A model generated the notes under the pieces. The model was not told where the DNA came from. It searched no databases and saw only the letters and a program-made list of their open reading frames with translations. From contig NZ_BJWY01000054.1 of NCBI RefSeq assembly GCF_007990715.1, positions 1 through 44,627 of the forward strand: a DNA stretch of 44,627 nucleotides. The letters run 5' to 3'. Positions 1-7,016 of the stretch are shown here, piece after piece. Source of the DNA: Nocardia seriolae NBRC 15557. GTDB taxonomy: Bacteria > Actinomycetota > Actinomycetes > Mycobacteriales > Mycobacteriaceae. The translations under genes and the position numbers were made by a program. The stretch's first letter is position 1. Each line of letters starts with the position of its first letter.

Positions 1-33
1 CGACACTAGTGCGTCGGACGGGTTCGTAGGCTT

Positions 34-95
34 TAGGCACCGCAGTGCCTTCCGTAGGCACAGCAATGCCGTCCGTAGGCAGAGCAACGCTGTCG
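34..95. repeat. Three tandem 21-bp units upstream of ideR
   Basis: Three consecutive 21-bp units start at 34, 55 and 76, each beginning TAGGCA or a close variant. The second unit reads TAGGCACAGCAATGCCGTCC plus one base. A partial unit (CGTAGG) precedes them. The array ends about 150 bp before ideR. Each unit contains a short GGCA...TGCC inverted motif, so it could be a multi-site operator or simply an intergenic repeat. I see no coding potential in 1-241. Confidence 0.7.
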
Positions 96-156
96 TACCG
101 GGATGGCAGGATGCCGCTCGGAAAACCCGCAGGGAACACGCTGCCCGTCCTGGGTG

Positions 157-216
157 TTGACACTGCGTTCGCGAAATAAGCTGTCGCCCGGTGCAGCCGC
201 CGTGCATGGGTAGAAT
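157..216 (+). promoter_or_regulatory. Candidate ideR promoter region
   Basis: A TTGACA hexamer lies at 157-162 and two TAnnnT boxes follow, TAAGCT (177-182) and TAGAAT (211-216). Neither box has ideal spacing to the TTGACA, so the exact promoter is uncertain. A GAAGGGG ribosome-binding site at 227-233 sits 8 nt before the GTG start at 242. Confidence 0.35.
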
Positions 217-241
217 TCGTGCCGACGAAGGGGTTTAACAG

Positions 242-928
242 GTGAAGGATCTGGTCGACACCACGGAGATGTACCTCCGTACCATTTACGACCTCGAGGA
301 GGAGGGTGTCACGCCGCTGCGCGCCCGCATCGCGGAGCGCCTCGAGCAGAGTGGCCCGACGGTCAGCCAGACGGTCGCGCGCATGGAGCGCGACGGGCTG
401 CTCACCGTCGCCGGTGATCGCCACCTCGAGCTGACCGACAAGGGCCGGGCCATGGCCGTTTCCGTGATGCGCAAGCATCGGCTCGCCGAGCGGTTGCTGG
501 TCGACATCATCGGCCTCGAGTGGGAGAACGTGCACGCCGAGGCATGCCGCTGGGAACACGTGATGAGCGAGGAGGTGGAGCGCCGTCTGGTCGAGGTGCT
601 CAATCACCCCACCACCTCGCCCTACGGCAATCCGATTCCGGGCCTGGACGAGCTGGGTGTCAAGCCCGCCGGCAGTGCCGAGGAGAAGCTGGTCCGGCTC
701 AGCGATCTGCCCTCCGGGCAGTCGCAGGCGGTGGTGGTGCGGCGGCTGTCCGAGCACATCCAGACCGATCCGGAGACCATCAACCAGCTCCGCGAGGCCG
801 GTGTCGTGCCCGACGCCCGCGTCACCGTGGAGACCAAGCCGGGCGCGGTGATCATCTCGGTGCCCGGCCATGAGGAATTCGAACTGTCCGATGAGATGGC
901 GCACGCCGTCCAGGTGAAGTTGGTCTGA
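242..928 (+). CDS. ideR: Iron-dependent repressor IdeR (DtxR family)
   Basis: A 228-residue metal-activated transcription factor that, with Fe(II) bound, represses siderophore and iron-uptake genes and activates iron storage in mycobacteria. The sequence shows the N-terminal winged helix (residues 1-70), the dimerisation and metal domain (71-140) and a C-terminal SH3-like domain. The DtxR/IdeR ligands are at the expected positions: M10, C102, E105 and H106 for one site, H79, E83 and H98 for the other. The GTG start is supported by GAAGGGG 8 nt upstream and by alignment of the start with known IdeR proteins. galE follows after 3 nt, so the two are probably co-transcribed, as described for dtxR/dmdR-galE in corynebacteria. 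Confidence 0.97.
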   Translation: MKDLVDTTEMYLRTIYDLEEEGVTPLRARIAERLEQSGPTVSQTVARMERDGLLTVAGDRHLELTDKGRAMAVSVMRKHRLAERLLVDIIGLEWENVHAEACRWEHVMSEEVERRLVEVLNHPTTSPYGNPIPGLDELGVKPAGSAEEKLVRLSDLPSGQSQAVVVRRLSEHIQTDPETINQLREAGVVPDARVTVETKPGAVIISVPGHEEFELSDEMAHAVQVKLV

Positions 929-931
929 TAC

Positions 932-1918
932 GTGAAGCTTCTGGTTACCGGAGGCGCCGGCTACGGCGGTGGCGTCTGCGCACAGGTTCTGCTCGAGGAC
1001 GGTCACGAGGTCGTGGTCGTCGACGATCTGTCCACCGGCAATGCCGACGGCGTCCCGGCCGGCGCGAAATTCGTCGAGGGCGATATCGCCACGGCGGGCG
1101 TCGAGCTCATCGCGTCCGAATCCTTCGACGGCGTGCTGCATTTCGCGGCCCAGTCGCTGGTCGGCGAGTCGGTGGTGGCGCCGGAGAAGTACTGGCACGG
1201 CAATGTGGTCAAGACCCTCGCGCTGCTCGAGGCCATGCGCGACGCGGGCACCCCGCGACTGGTGTTCTCCTCCACCGCGGCCGTCTACGGCGAGCCCGAG
1301 CAGGTACCGATCGTCGAGGACGCCGCCAAGGCGCCGACCAATCCGTACGGCGCGTCCAAGCTGTCCATCGACTACGCCATCACCTCCTACGCGGTGGCGC
1401 ACGGACTGGCGGCGACCAGCCTGCGGTACTTCAATGTGGCCGGCGCGTACGCCGGGCTCGGCGAGAACCGTGTGGTGGAAACCCATCTCATCCCCCTGGT
1501 GTTGCAGACCGCGCTGGGTCAGCGCGAGTCCATTTCGATCTTCGGCAACGACTACCCGACGCCGGACGGCACCGCGGTGCGCGACTACATCCACATTCGT
1601 GATCTGGCGCAGGCGCATCTGCAGGCGCTGGCCCAGTCCCAGCCGGGTGTGCACCGCATTTTCAATCTGGGCAGCGGCACGGGTTTCTCGGTGCGCGAGG
1701 TCATTTCGGCCTGCGAGCGGGTGACCGGGCTGCCGATCAACAAGGTGGACGCGCCCCGCCGCGCCGGTGACCCGGCCGTGCTGGTGGCCTCCAGCGCCAA
1801 GGCCATCGCCGAACTCGGCTGGCGGCCCGAGCACACCGATCTCGACGAGATCGTCTCCGACGCCTGGGATTTCCTGCGCGGACTGGGCGACCGCGCGCAC
1901 AGCACCCGCGCGCGCTGA
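932..1918 (+). CDS. galE: UDP-glucose 4-epimerase GalE
   Basis: A 328-residue short-chain dehydrogenase/epimerase that interconverts UDP-glucose and UDP-galactose in the cytosol, supplying galactose for arabinogalactan-type cell walls. The N-terminal NAD motif reads TGGAGYGGG, where the usual GalE form is TGGAGYIGS, so an Ile is replaced by Gly. The Ser/Thr stretch FSSTAAVYG and the catalytic YGASK (YxxxK) motif are present, and DYIHIRDLAQAH is the typical C-terminal signature. The GTG start lies 3 nt after the ideR stop with no independent promoter space, so translation is probably coupled. Length is normal for the family. Confidence 0.95.
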   Translation: MKLLVTGGAGYGGGVCAQVLLEDGHEVVVVDDLSTGNADGVPAGAKFVEGDIATAGVELIASESFDGVLHFAAQSLVGESVVAPEKYWHGNVVKTLALLEAMRDAGTPRLVFSSTAAVYGEPEQVPIVEDAAKAPTNPYGASKLSIDYAITSYAVAHGLAATSLRYFNVAGAYAGLGENRVVETHLIPLVLQTALGQRESISIFGNDYPTPDGTAVRDYIHIRDLAQAHLQALAQSQPGVHRIFNLGSGTGFSVREVISACERVTGLPINKVDAPRRAGDPAVLVASSAKAIAELGWRPEHTDLDEIVSDAWDFLRGLGDRAHSTRAR

Positions 1919-1948
1919 CCGCGCGCCGTACGAAGTCCGCTGCAGGGT

Positions 1949-1973
1949 CCGGAGTCTCATGTCAGGACTCCGG
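1949..1973. terminator. Hairpin between convergent galE and DUF4192 gene
   Basis: Perfect 8-bp arms CCGGAGTC (1949-1956) and GACTCCGG (1966-1973) enclose a 9-nt loop. The hairpin lies between convergent genes and overlaps the stop of the minus-strand gene. No T-tract follows, so it is a probable bidirectional terminator of the GC-rich actinobacterial kind. Confidence 0.5.
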
Positions 1974-3104
1974 CCCGAGGTGGATGCCGAGCTCGGTAGC
2001 CGTCGCCCGGCCGGAGTCCGCGAGTTCGCGCAGCCGGTCGGGCCGCATGCCCATGCGCAGGCCGAATTCCAGCAGCTTCGCCAGGCGATGCTCCGGGTCG
2101 GCGGCCAGCGCGGCGTCGAGGGCCACACCCGCGAGCGGGCCGTCGCCGCGAGCGTAGGCGCAGTAACCCAGTAGTGCGGCCGCCCCGGCACGCTCGGGAT
2201 CGGGCAGGGCCCTGGTCAATTGCAGCCAGAGCGTCTCGGCCGCGTCCGCGCGCGGGCCCGGCGCCAGGGCGAGCAGGATGTCGCGCAGCTCCGAATCCCG
2301 CAGTGCGACCGCCACGTCCGCGATCTCTGCGGGCGTGAGCCGGGCCCCAGCCTCCACCCGTTCCAGATATCGCAGCACCCGGCAGGTCTCCGAGCGCAGC
2401 CCGAGCCGCCGATCGCCGCGCGCGAGCATTCGGGCCACCCGCCCGGCCGCGGCGCAGACCGCGACCTCCAGGGCCGTCGCGGTCGCCGCCCGCCGCACCG
2501 GGTCGACGGCGATGAATTCGGTGAGTTCCCGGCGGGATCCACGCATCGGGCGGCCCGCCAGCACCTGCCGCAGGGTGACCGGCGACGCCGCCGGATCGGG
2601 TTGCGTGCCGTGACACCGGGGTCCGATGAGACTCCACCAGGGCAGGTCGGGGCCGATGGCGCTCACCGCCCAGGCACCGGTCAGCGACACCGCCTCGACA
2701 TCGAGCCGATGTTCCAGTGCCGCAATCAGATCCCGGTGCTTGCTCGCGCGCACGCCGCGGTGGTGCCGGGTGGGCGCGGTGGCGCGGTCGTCGATGATGA
2801 GCGCGAGCGCCGCGACGGCGCCGTGCCGCACGCAGATACCGGCGACCTGATCGACCAGTAGTCCGGTCGCCGCGCGCCCGGGATTGTCGAGATCCATCCG
2901 GGTCACGACCTCCACGGCGGCCGCTGGGCAGGTGCCGGGTTGTGTGGTCGGGTCCGGGTCGGTGGTCAGGGCGGCCACCACCAGCGAGCGCTCGGGCACG
3001 AAGCCGAGCATGGCCGGTACCGCCGCGATCAGATCGCCTGCCGCGTGCAGGCGGGCCTGCGGTTCGATGGGTTCGGGCGGGATCGAATCGATGTGCGCTG
3101 TCAT
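1962..3104 (-). CDS. DUF4192 family protein
   Basis: A 380-residue actinobacterial protein of unknown function. The N-terminal segment (LHAAGDLIAAVPAMLGFVPERSLVV) is the hallmark of DUF4192, in which a helix precedes the conserved LGF.P..S.V. sequence. The C-terminal third is rich in alanine and leucine helices and resembles a repeat scaffold (AALLGYCAYARGDGPLAGVALDAAL), the usual DUF4192 tail. I chose the ATG at 3104; the frame is open further upstream but has no conserved sequence there. It lies in the conserved block after galE, as in related genomes. It is not predicted to be secreted. The function cannot be deduced from sequence. Confidence 0.85.
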   Translation of the reverse strand: MTAHIDSIPPEPIEPQARLHAAGDLIAAVPAMLGFVPERSLVVAALTTDPDPTTQPGTCPAAAVEVVTRMDLDNPGRAATGLLVDQVAGICVRHGAVAALALIIDDRATAPTRHHRGVRASKHRDLIAALEHRLDVEAVSLTGAWAVSAIGPDLPWWSLIGPRCHGTQPDPAASPVTLRQVLAGRPMRGSRRELTEFIAVDPVRRAATATALEVAVCAAAGRVARMLARGDRRLGLRSETCRVLRYLERVEAGARLTPAEIADVAVALRDSELRDILLALAPGPRADAAETLWLQLTRALPDPERAGAAALLGYCAYARGDGPLAGVALDAALAADPEHRLAKLLEFGLRMGMRPDRLRELADSGRATATELGIHLGPES

Positions 3105-3167
3105 GGCCCGAGCATGCGCCGGGCCGGGTCCCCGGCCCGCGGACCGACCTGCGGTTTCGCTGCGGCT

Positions 3168-3212
3168 GTGGATGATTCGGCGCATTCCGGCGCGTCGTGG
3201 ATGATTCGGCGC
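3168..3212. repeat. 16-bp direct repeat upstream of the DUF4192 gene
   Basis: GTGGATGATTCGGCGC occurs at 3168-3183 and again at 3197-3212, a 29-bp period. It lies 64-108 bp upstream of the DUF4192 start on the other strand, in its promoter region. It could be a pair of regulator sites or a small local duplication. Confidence 0.6.
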
Positions 3213-3327
3213 GGCCGGGCGTGCGCGCGGCCGGGTTTGTCGGTGCCCGTTGCTACCGTGCCCGCCCGGCCGCGCGAACCCACTTGAAATGGATTCGTTT
3301 CATTTTGCCCGACCGGGCGCGTCCACG

Positions 3328-3341
3328 CTGTTACAGTCCGC
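3328..3341 (+). promoter_or_regulatory. Shared promoter element, copy A
   Basis: CTGTTACAGTCCGC is identical to 5373-5386 upstream of the paralogous gene. It contains TG-n-TACAGT, an extended -10 box (TACAGT 3332-3337), and the 9-bp inverted motif CTGT-T-ACAG. It ends 44 nt before the start codon. No convincing -35 box is seen. Confidence 0.6.
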
Positions 3342-3384
3342 TCGGCACTCGTCATCCGAAGTGCCGGAAGGAGTATCGCGTGCA

Positions 3385-3813
3385 ATGAAGAGCACGACAT
3401 TCACCGCCGCCGCGGCCGCGCTGACCGCGGCAGCCGTGCCCGCGCTGCTGGCCCCGAGCGCCGCCGCCGACACCAGCCAGGTCCGCGTGGACAATGTCTC
3501 CGACAGCCAGCAGTGCGGGGCGGGCAAGCCGTGCTACGTGCGGGTCCGGGTGACCGGCGAGAACCGCATGGACCAGGTCACGGTGTCGGTCAACAACACC
3601 GTCATCGGCTATGCCGTTCCGGTGCAGGACAACTGGGACAGCAATGCCGCGACCGCGTCGGTCACCTGGGTGCCCCAGGATTACGGCACCTACACCATCA
3701 GCGCCACCCAGGACAGCTCGTCGGCCTCGATCGGCTACACCCTGAACGCGCCGCCGTCGAACACCGGCACCGGCTCCTTCGGCGGCCTGCTGCCCTCGGG
3801 CTCGGCGGGATAG
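3385..3813 (+). CDS. Secreted small Ig-like protein, paralog A
   Basis: A 142-residue predicted exported protein of unknown function. Residues 1-28 form a Sec signal peptide (Lys2, an alanine-rich core, cleavage near SAAAD). The mature part looks like a single beta-sandwich, with C44-x5-C50 as a likely disulfide and NNTVIG, a TW.PQDYGTYTI strand and SSASIGYTL. A short Gly/Ser/Pro tail follows. The same pattern, including the C-x5-C pair, recurs in the protein at 5426-6022, so the two are paralogs. The ATG at 3385 is chosen because GGAAGGAG lies 11 nt upstream and the signal peptide begins there; the longer open frame upstream includes the promoter element. No enzyme motif is visible, so an envelope or extracellular role is inferred. 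Confidence 0.8.
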   Translation: MKSTTFTAAAAALTAAAVPALLAPSAAADTSQVRVDNVSDSQQCGAGKPCYVRVRVTGENRMDQVTVSVNNTVIGYAVPVQDNWDSNAATASVTWVPQDYGTYTISATQDSSSASIGYTLNAPPSNTGTGSFGGLLPSGSAG

Positions 3814-3846
3814 TCCCCCGAGCCGCCGGACCCCGCGCGAGCCGAT

Positions 3847-4254
3847 CTATTCGGGGCGGCTCGCCGCGAGGATCTCCAGGTAATGCGGGTTGGACATGAT
3901 GCCGAGCACATTGCCGAACGGATCCACCACCGAGGCGGTCGCGAACCCGGTCCCCTCACCGCGTTCGATGATCGGCTCGAATTCGGTCGCCCCCAGGTCG
4001 AGCAGCCGCCGGAAGGTGGCCGCCACATCGTCGACATGCCAGTTGACGATCTGGCCGCCCGGGCGATCCGGGTGCGAGGGCGCGAACTTCTTGTTGATGA
4101 TGCCGAGCTCGGCCTGGTAGTCACCGATGCGGAACTCGTAGTATCCGCCCGGCACGGCGAAATACGGTGCGACACCGAGCAGTTCGCTGTACCAGTCCTT
4201 GGCCGCCTCCAGATCGTCGGCGTAGTAGTTCACGGTCGCCATTCCACGCAGCAT
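3847..4254 (-). CDS. VOC (glyoxalase/bleomycin-resistance fold) protein
   Basis: A 135-residue vicinal-oxygen-chelate protein. It shows paired beta-alpha-beta-beta-beta modules: VNYYADDLEAAKDWYSELLGVAP at the N-terminus, then the central VNWHVDDVAATFRRLLDLGA, and a C-terminal VVDPFGNVLGIM strand. Metal ligands such as the central His and the C-terminal acidic residue are plausible, but the substrate is unknown. The ATG at 4254 has GAGGAG 6 nt upstream; a second ATG lies four codons in. It is divergent from the YafY-type regulator at 4350, with a perfect palindrome between them, so it is a likely target of that regulator. The 3' end converges on secreted paralog A. Confidence 0.85.
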   Translation of the reverse strand: MLRGMATVNYYADDLEAAKDWYSELLGVAPYFAVPGGYYEFRIGDYQAELGIINKKFAPSHPDRPGGQIVNWHVDDVAATFRRLLDLGATEFEPIIERGEGTGFATASVVDPFGNVLGIMSNPHYLEILAASRPE

Positions 4255-4306
4255 GGTCGCTCTCCTCGGTCGGGGTGGTGGTCGCTGTGAATCCATCATC
4301 ACGCCC

Positions 4307-4331
4307 AAAGTGCTCACCGAATGAGCACTTT
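4307..4331. promoter_or_regulatory. 25-bp perfect palindrome, candidate operator
   Basis: Arms AAAGTGCTCA (4307-4316) and TGAGCACTTT (4322-4331) are exact reverse complements around a CCGAA spacer. The centre is 31 bp before the regulator start (4350) and 65 bp before the VOC start (4254). The position between a transcription factor and its divergent neighbour is typical of an autoregulated operator. Confidence 0.75.
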
Positions 4332-4349
4332 TCCGAGCAGAATTCGGGC

Positions 4350-5300
4350 ATGCGCGCGGACCGGCTGGTGGCCACCCTGTTGTTCCTGCAGACCCGCGGC
4401 CGGGTCACGGCCGGGGAGGTGGCCACGGAGCTCGAGGTGTCGGTGGCGACCGCACGGCGGGACCTGGAGGCGCTGTCCGCGGCCGGGATTCCGGTGTACG
4501 CGCAGCCCGGACGGGGTGGCGGGTGGGCGCTGGTGGGCGGGGCGCGCACGGATCTGAGCGGGCTCACCGCCGCCGAGGCGCAGGCGCTGTTCCTGCTGCT
4601 GGGCCCGGTCGCGACCGCCGCACCCGCGACCAAATCCGCGCTGCGCAAGCTGTTGCGCGCGCTGCCGCAGGCCTTCCGCACCGAGGCCGAGGCGGCCGCG
4701 GCCGCGGTGGTGGTCGATCCGGCGCGCTGGGGCCGCACCGATACCGAGATGCCCGCGCCGGTCGCGGAGTTGCAGCGAGCCGTGGTGCGCCGCCTGCGGA
4801 TTCGGATCGGGTACGCGCGCAAGGGCGAGGTCGGTGAGCGGCTGGTGGATCCGTGGGGCCTGGTCGACAAGGACGGCATCTGGTACCTGATCGCCGGAAC
4901 CGAGCGGGGGCAGCGCACCTTTCGGGTGGATCGCATCACCACCGTCGAGGTGACGGCCGAACCGGCCGCGCGCCCAGCCGATTTCGACCTGTCCACGGCC
5001 TGGTCGGAGGTGGTGACCGAGGTGGAGCGGCACCGGTCCACGCTCTCGGCGACGGTGCTGGTCCCCGCCGCGCTCGCGCCGGTGCTCAGCGATCAGCAGG
5101 GGCGGCACTGCGTGCTGGAGGGGCCGGTCGCCGACGGCCGGGTGCGGGCGCGGGTCACCGCGCCGTCGCCGCTCATGATCGCCCAGCAGCTGGCGGGCTG
5201 GGGCGCGAGCCTCGAGGTGGTCGAGCCGGAGTCGGTGCGCGCCGAACTCGCCCGGCTGGGGGCCGAATTGGCGCACCGCTACGGGAATACCGGCCGGTAA
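4350..5300 (+). CDS. YafY-type transcriptional regulator (HTH + WYL domain)
   Basis: A 316-residue DNA-binding protein. Residues 1-60 form a DeoR/YafY winged helix (MRADRLVATLLFLQTRGRVTAGEVATELEVS, then TARRDLEALSAAGIP). The central WYL domain includes DPWGLVDKDGIWYLIAG and FRVDRI, and a C-terminal WCX-like extension ends the protein. WYL domains bind small ligands or nucleic acid in other systems; the ligand here is unknown. The ATG at 4350 is chosen because the HTH begins at once; the upstream open frame would run through the operator palindrome. The gene is divergent from the VOC gene, which is its probable target together with itself. Confidence 0.9.
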   Translation: MRADRLVATLLFLQTRGRVTAGEVATELEVSVATARRDLEALSAAGIPVYAQPGRGGGWALVGGARTDLSGLTAAEAQALFLLLGPVATAAPATKSALRKLLRALPQAFRTEAEAAAAAVVVDPARWGRTDTEMPAPVAELQRAVVRRLRIRIGYARKGEVGERLVDPWGLVDKDGIWYLIAGTERGQRTFRVDRITTVEVTAEPAARPADFDLSTAWSEVVTEVERHRSTLSATVLVPAALAPVLSDQQGRHCVLEGPVADGRVRARVTAPSPLMIAQQLAGWGASLEVVEPESVRAELARLGAELAHRYGNTGR

Positions 5301-5372
5301 CCGCTGCCCTGTTATGCGGTAAACGAATCATATTGCAGCAGTTGTGAATTCAAGAATTTCGAGGGTCCGGCA

Positions 5373-5386
5373 CTGTTACAGTCCGC
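5373..5386 (+). promoter_or_regulatory. Shared promoter element, copy B
   Basis: CTGTTACAGTCCGC is identical to the element at 3328-3341 and carries the extended -10 TGTTACAGT (TACAGT 5377-5382). It ends 40 nt before the ATG of the paralogous secreted protein, close to the 44 nt seen for copy A. Confidence 0.6.
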
Positions 5387-5425
5387 CCGGGCGCGCCCCC
5401 TTCAACGCGCCGAAAGGATTCACCC

Positions 5426-6022
5426 ATGACCATCCAGCTCCACCGAGATCCGCGACGGTCCGCCGTCGGCGGGCTGCGACGGCCCGCGGTCGGCGCGGGC
5501 GCGGCGGCCGCGCTGGCCCTGCTGACCGGCGCGGTCCTGGCCGCCCCGGCCGGCGCGTCCATCGAGAAGATCAGTGTCGCCGGGCTCACCAGCGACAAGG
5601 TCTGCAGCGTGGCCGACGGCTGCATGATCCAGGCCGCGCTCAGCGGCGCCGACGCCTTCAGCCCGGTCGACTTCCTGGTCAACGGAACCGTCATCGGCAC
5701 GCTCACCCCCACCTCCTACGGTGCGGGCGCGGCGGCGAACCTGCCGTGGCATCCGGCCAATGACGGCACCTACAACGTCGGTGTGCGGCAGGGCCTGAGC
5801 AGCTCGAGCATCGTCTACAAGGTGGGCGCGGGCGGCACCTGCCCGCCGATCTCCAGCATCATCCCGGGTTCGTCGAGCTCCGGTTCCGCGGGCAGCGGCT
5901 CGGCCAGCGGTTCGGGCGACAGCGGTTCGGCGAGCGGGTCGGCCGGAAGCGGTTCGGCCGGTACGGGTTCGGCGGGCAGCGGTTCCGCCTCGGGTTCGAA
6001 CCAGCCGCTGCCGACCTGCTGA
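5426..6022 (+). CDS. Secreted Ig-like protein with Ser/Gly tail, paralog B
   Basis: A 198-residue predicted exported protein. A long signal peptide (residues 1-44; the twin arginines at 10-11 and 18-19 lie in a basic n-region, with cleavage near PAGA-S) precedes a beta-sandwich domain resembling paralog A. Shared features are C60-x5-C66, NGTVIG, a W-P...GTYNV strand and SSSSIVY. A Ser/Gly/Ala repeat tail (about residues 145-190) and a C-terminal Cys198 follow; Cys139 is also extra. The tail resembles a flexible wall-spanning linker, but no LPXTG signal is present. Start: AAAGGA lies about 8 nt upstream. The function is unknown. Confidence 0.8.
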   Translation: MTIQLHRDPRRSAVGGLRRPAVGAGAAAALALLTGAVLAAPAGASIEKISVAGLTSDKVCSVADGCMIQAALSGADAFSPVDFLVNGTVIGTLTPTSYGAGAAANLPWHPANDGTYNVGVRQGLSSSSIVYKVGAGGTCPPISSIIPGSSSSGSAGSGSASGSGDSGSASGSAGSGSAGTGSAGSGSASGSNQPLPTC

Positions 6023-6029
6023 TCGGCCC

Positions 6030-6060
6030 GGGAGCCGATACACCGCAGCGGTCGGCTCCC
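6030..6060 (+). terminator. Hairpin after secreted paralog B
   Basis: GGGAGCCGA (6030-6038) and TCGGCTCCC (6052-6060) form a perfect 9-bp stem with a 13-nt loop, 8 nt after the stop codon. No T-run follows. Confidence 0.55.
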
Positions 6061-6099
6061 TCCCGGGCGTCCGGCCCGGGATGCTCGACCTGACCTTGC

Positions 6100-6822
6100 T
6101 CAGCCCTTGCGGACCTTGCGCAGCGCGGTGGTGAAGAGGGCATCGAGGGCCTCGCCGTCGGAGGTGGTCCCGGAGGTCATGTAGGTCACATTGATTCGCA
6201 CATCACCGATTTGGCCGACCAGTGTCTGCATGGTTCGCGTCAGACCGGCCGGGCTGTTCTCGGTGCCGACCGTGCGCTTGATGGCCAGCGAATCGTCGAC
6301 ATTGACCGGCGGCGGCGGATCCAGCCGGGTGGTCACGATCGAGGTGGCCCCGGAATGGCCGAGCCGCACGGTGCCGCAGTGCTGCAACTGATCTCGCAGC
6401 GTGGACAGGGGCTGGGTGGAGCGGGTCAACACCACGGTGAGCGTGGCCCGGGTGGAGTCGTCATTGCCGACCGCGGCGACCGGACCGGCGCTCGGGGTGG
6501 CGGGCACGCAGGTGGTCGGATCCACCTGTGCCCCCGGCAGATAGCCGTTCAGATCGTCGGCGGCCTGGCGGGCGGTATCGGCGGGCAGCACGAGCGCGGT
6601 GTAGTGCGAGGGGAATTGCGAGGGATCGGGCAGCAGTTTTACCAGCCCGCTGTCGGCGTTCGCCAGGGGCGTAACCGGATTGCGCGCGGCGGTCGGATGA
6701 CCGGACACCGTGGTCCCGCAGGCGGCGAGCAGACCTCCCGCCAAGACCGCTCCCACCGTGCGTACGGACCTGCGGTACCAGCGGCGCGGAGGGGTTCGGA
6801 AGGACGCGGTCACCTCGTCCAC
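6100..6822 (-). CDS. Exported lipoprotein of unknown function
   Basis: About 241 residues. The N-terminal region has basic residues, then a hydrophobic stretch ending in the lipobox LLAAC-G, so the protein is predicted to be lipidated at that cysteine (residue 35 with this start) and anchored to the outer face of the membrane. The remainder resembles mycobacterial sensor-like lipoprotein domains of unknown function, with two further Cys residues (TTCVP and LQHCG) that could form a disulfide. The start is uncertain: GTG at 6822 or 6813 puts the signal peptide at the correct distance, and neither has a clear ribosome-binding site. The gene converges on paralog B and is divergent from the PAC2 gene. 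Confidence 0.7.
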   Translation of the reverse strand: MDEVTASFRTPPRRWYRRSVRTVGAVLAGGLLAACGTTVSGHPTAARNPVTPLANADSGLVKLLPDPSQFPSHYTALVLPADTARQAADDLNGYLPGAQVDPTTCVPATPSAGPVAAVGNDDSTRATLTVVLTRSTQPLSTLRDQLQHCGTVRLGHSGATSIVTTRLDPPPPVNVDDSLAIKRTVGTENSPAGLTRTMQTLVGQIGDVRINVTYMTSGTTSDGEALDALFTTALRKVRKG

Positions 6823-7016
6823 TATGCCGAAAATCGGCTGTTCACACCGAATGCCACGCCGCTCCCGGGCAAATGACGGGGCGTGTGCCGACCCGCGGGG
6901 AATGCGTGTCACCCTGCGCCGTGTTGCATCCCTGGTGCGGGTGGTGCACACCTGTCATGCCCATGAGGGACAATGAGGATGGTCGCGAAAGTGGGCCACG
7001 CAGGAAGGAGCACGCG

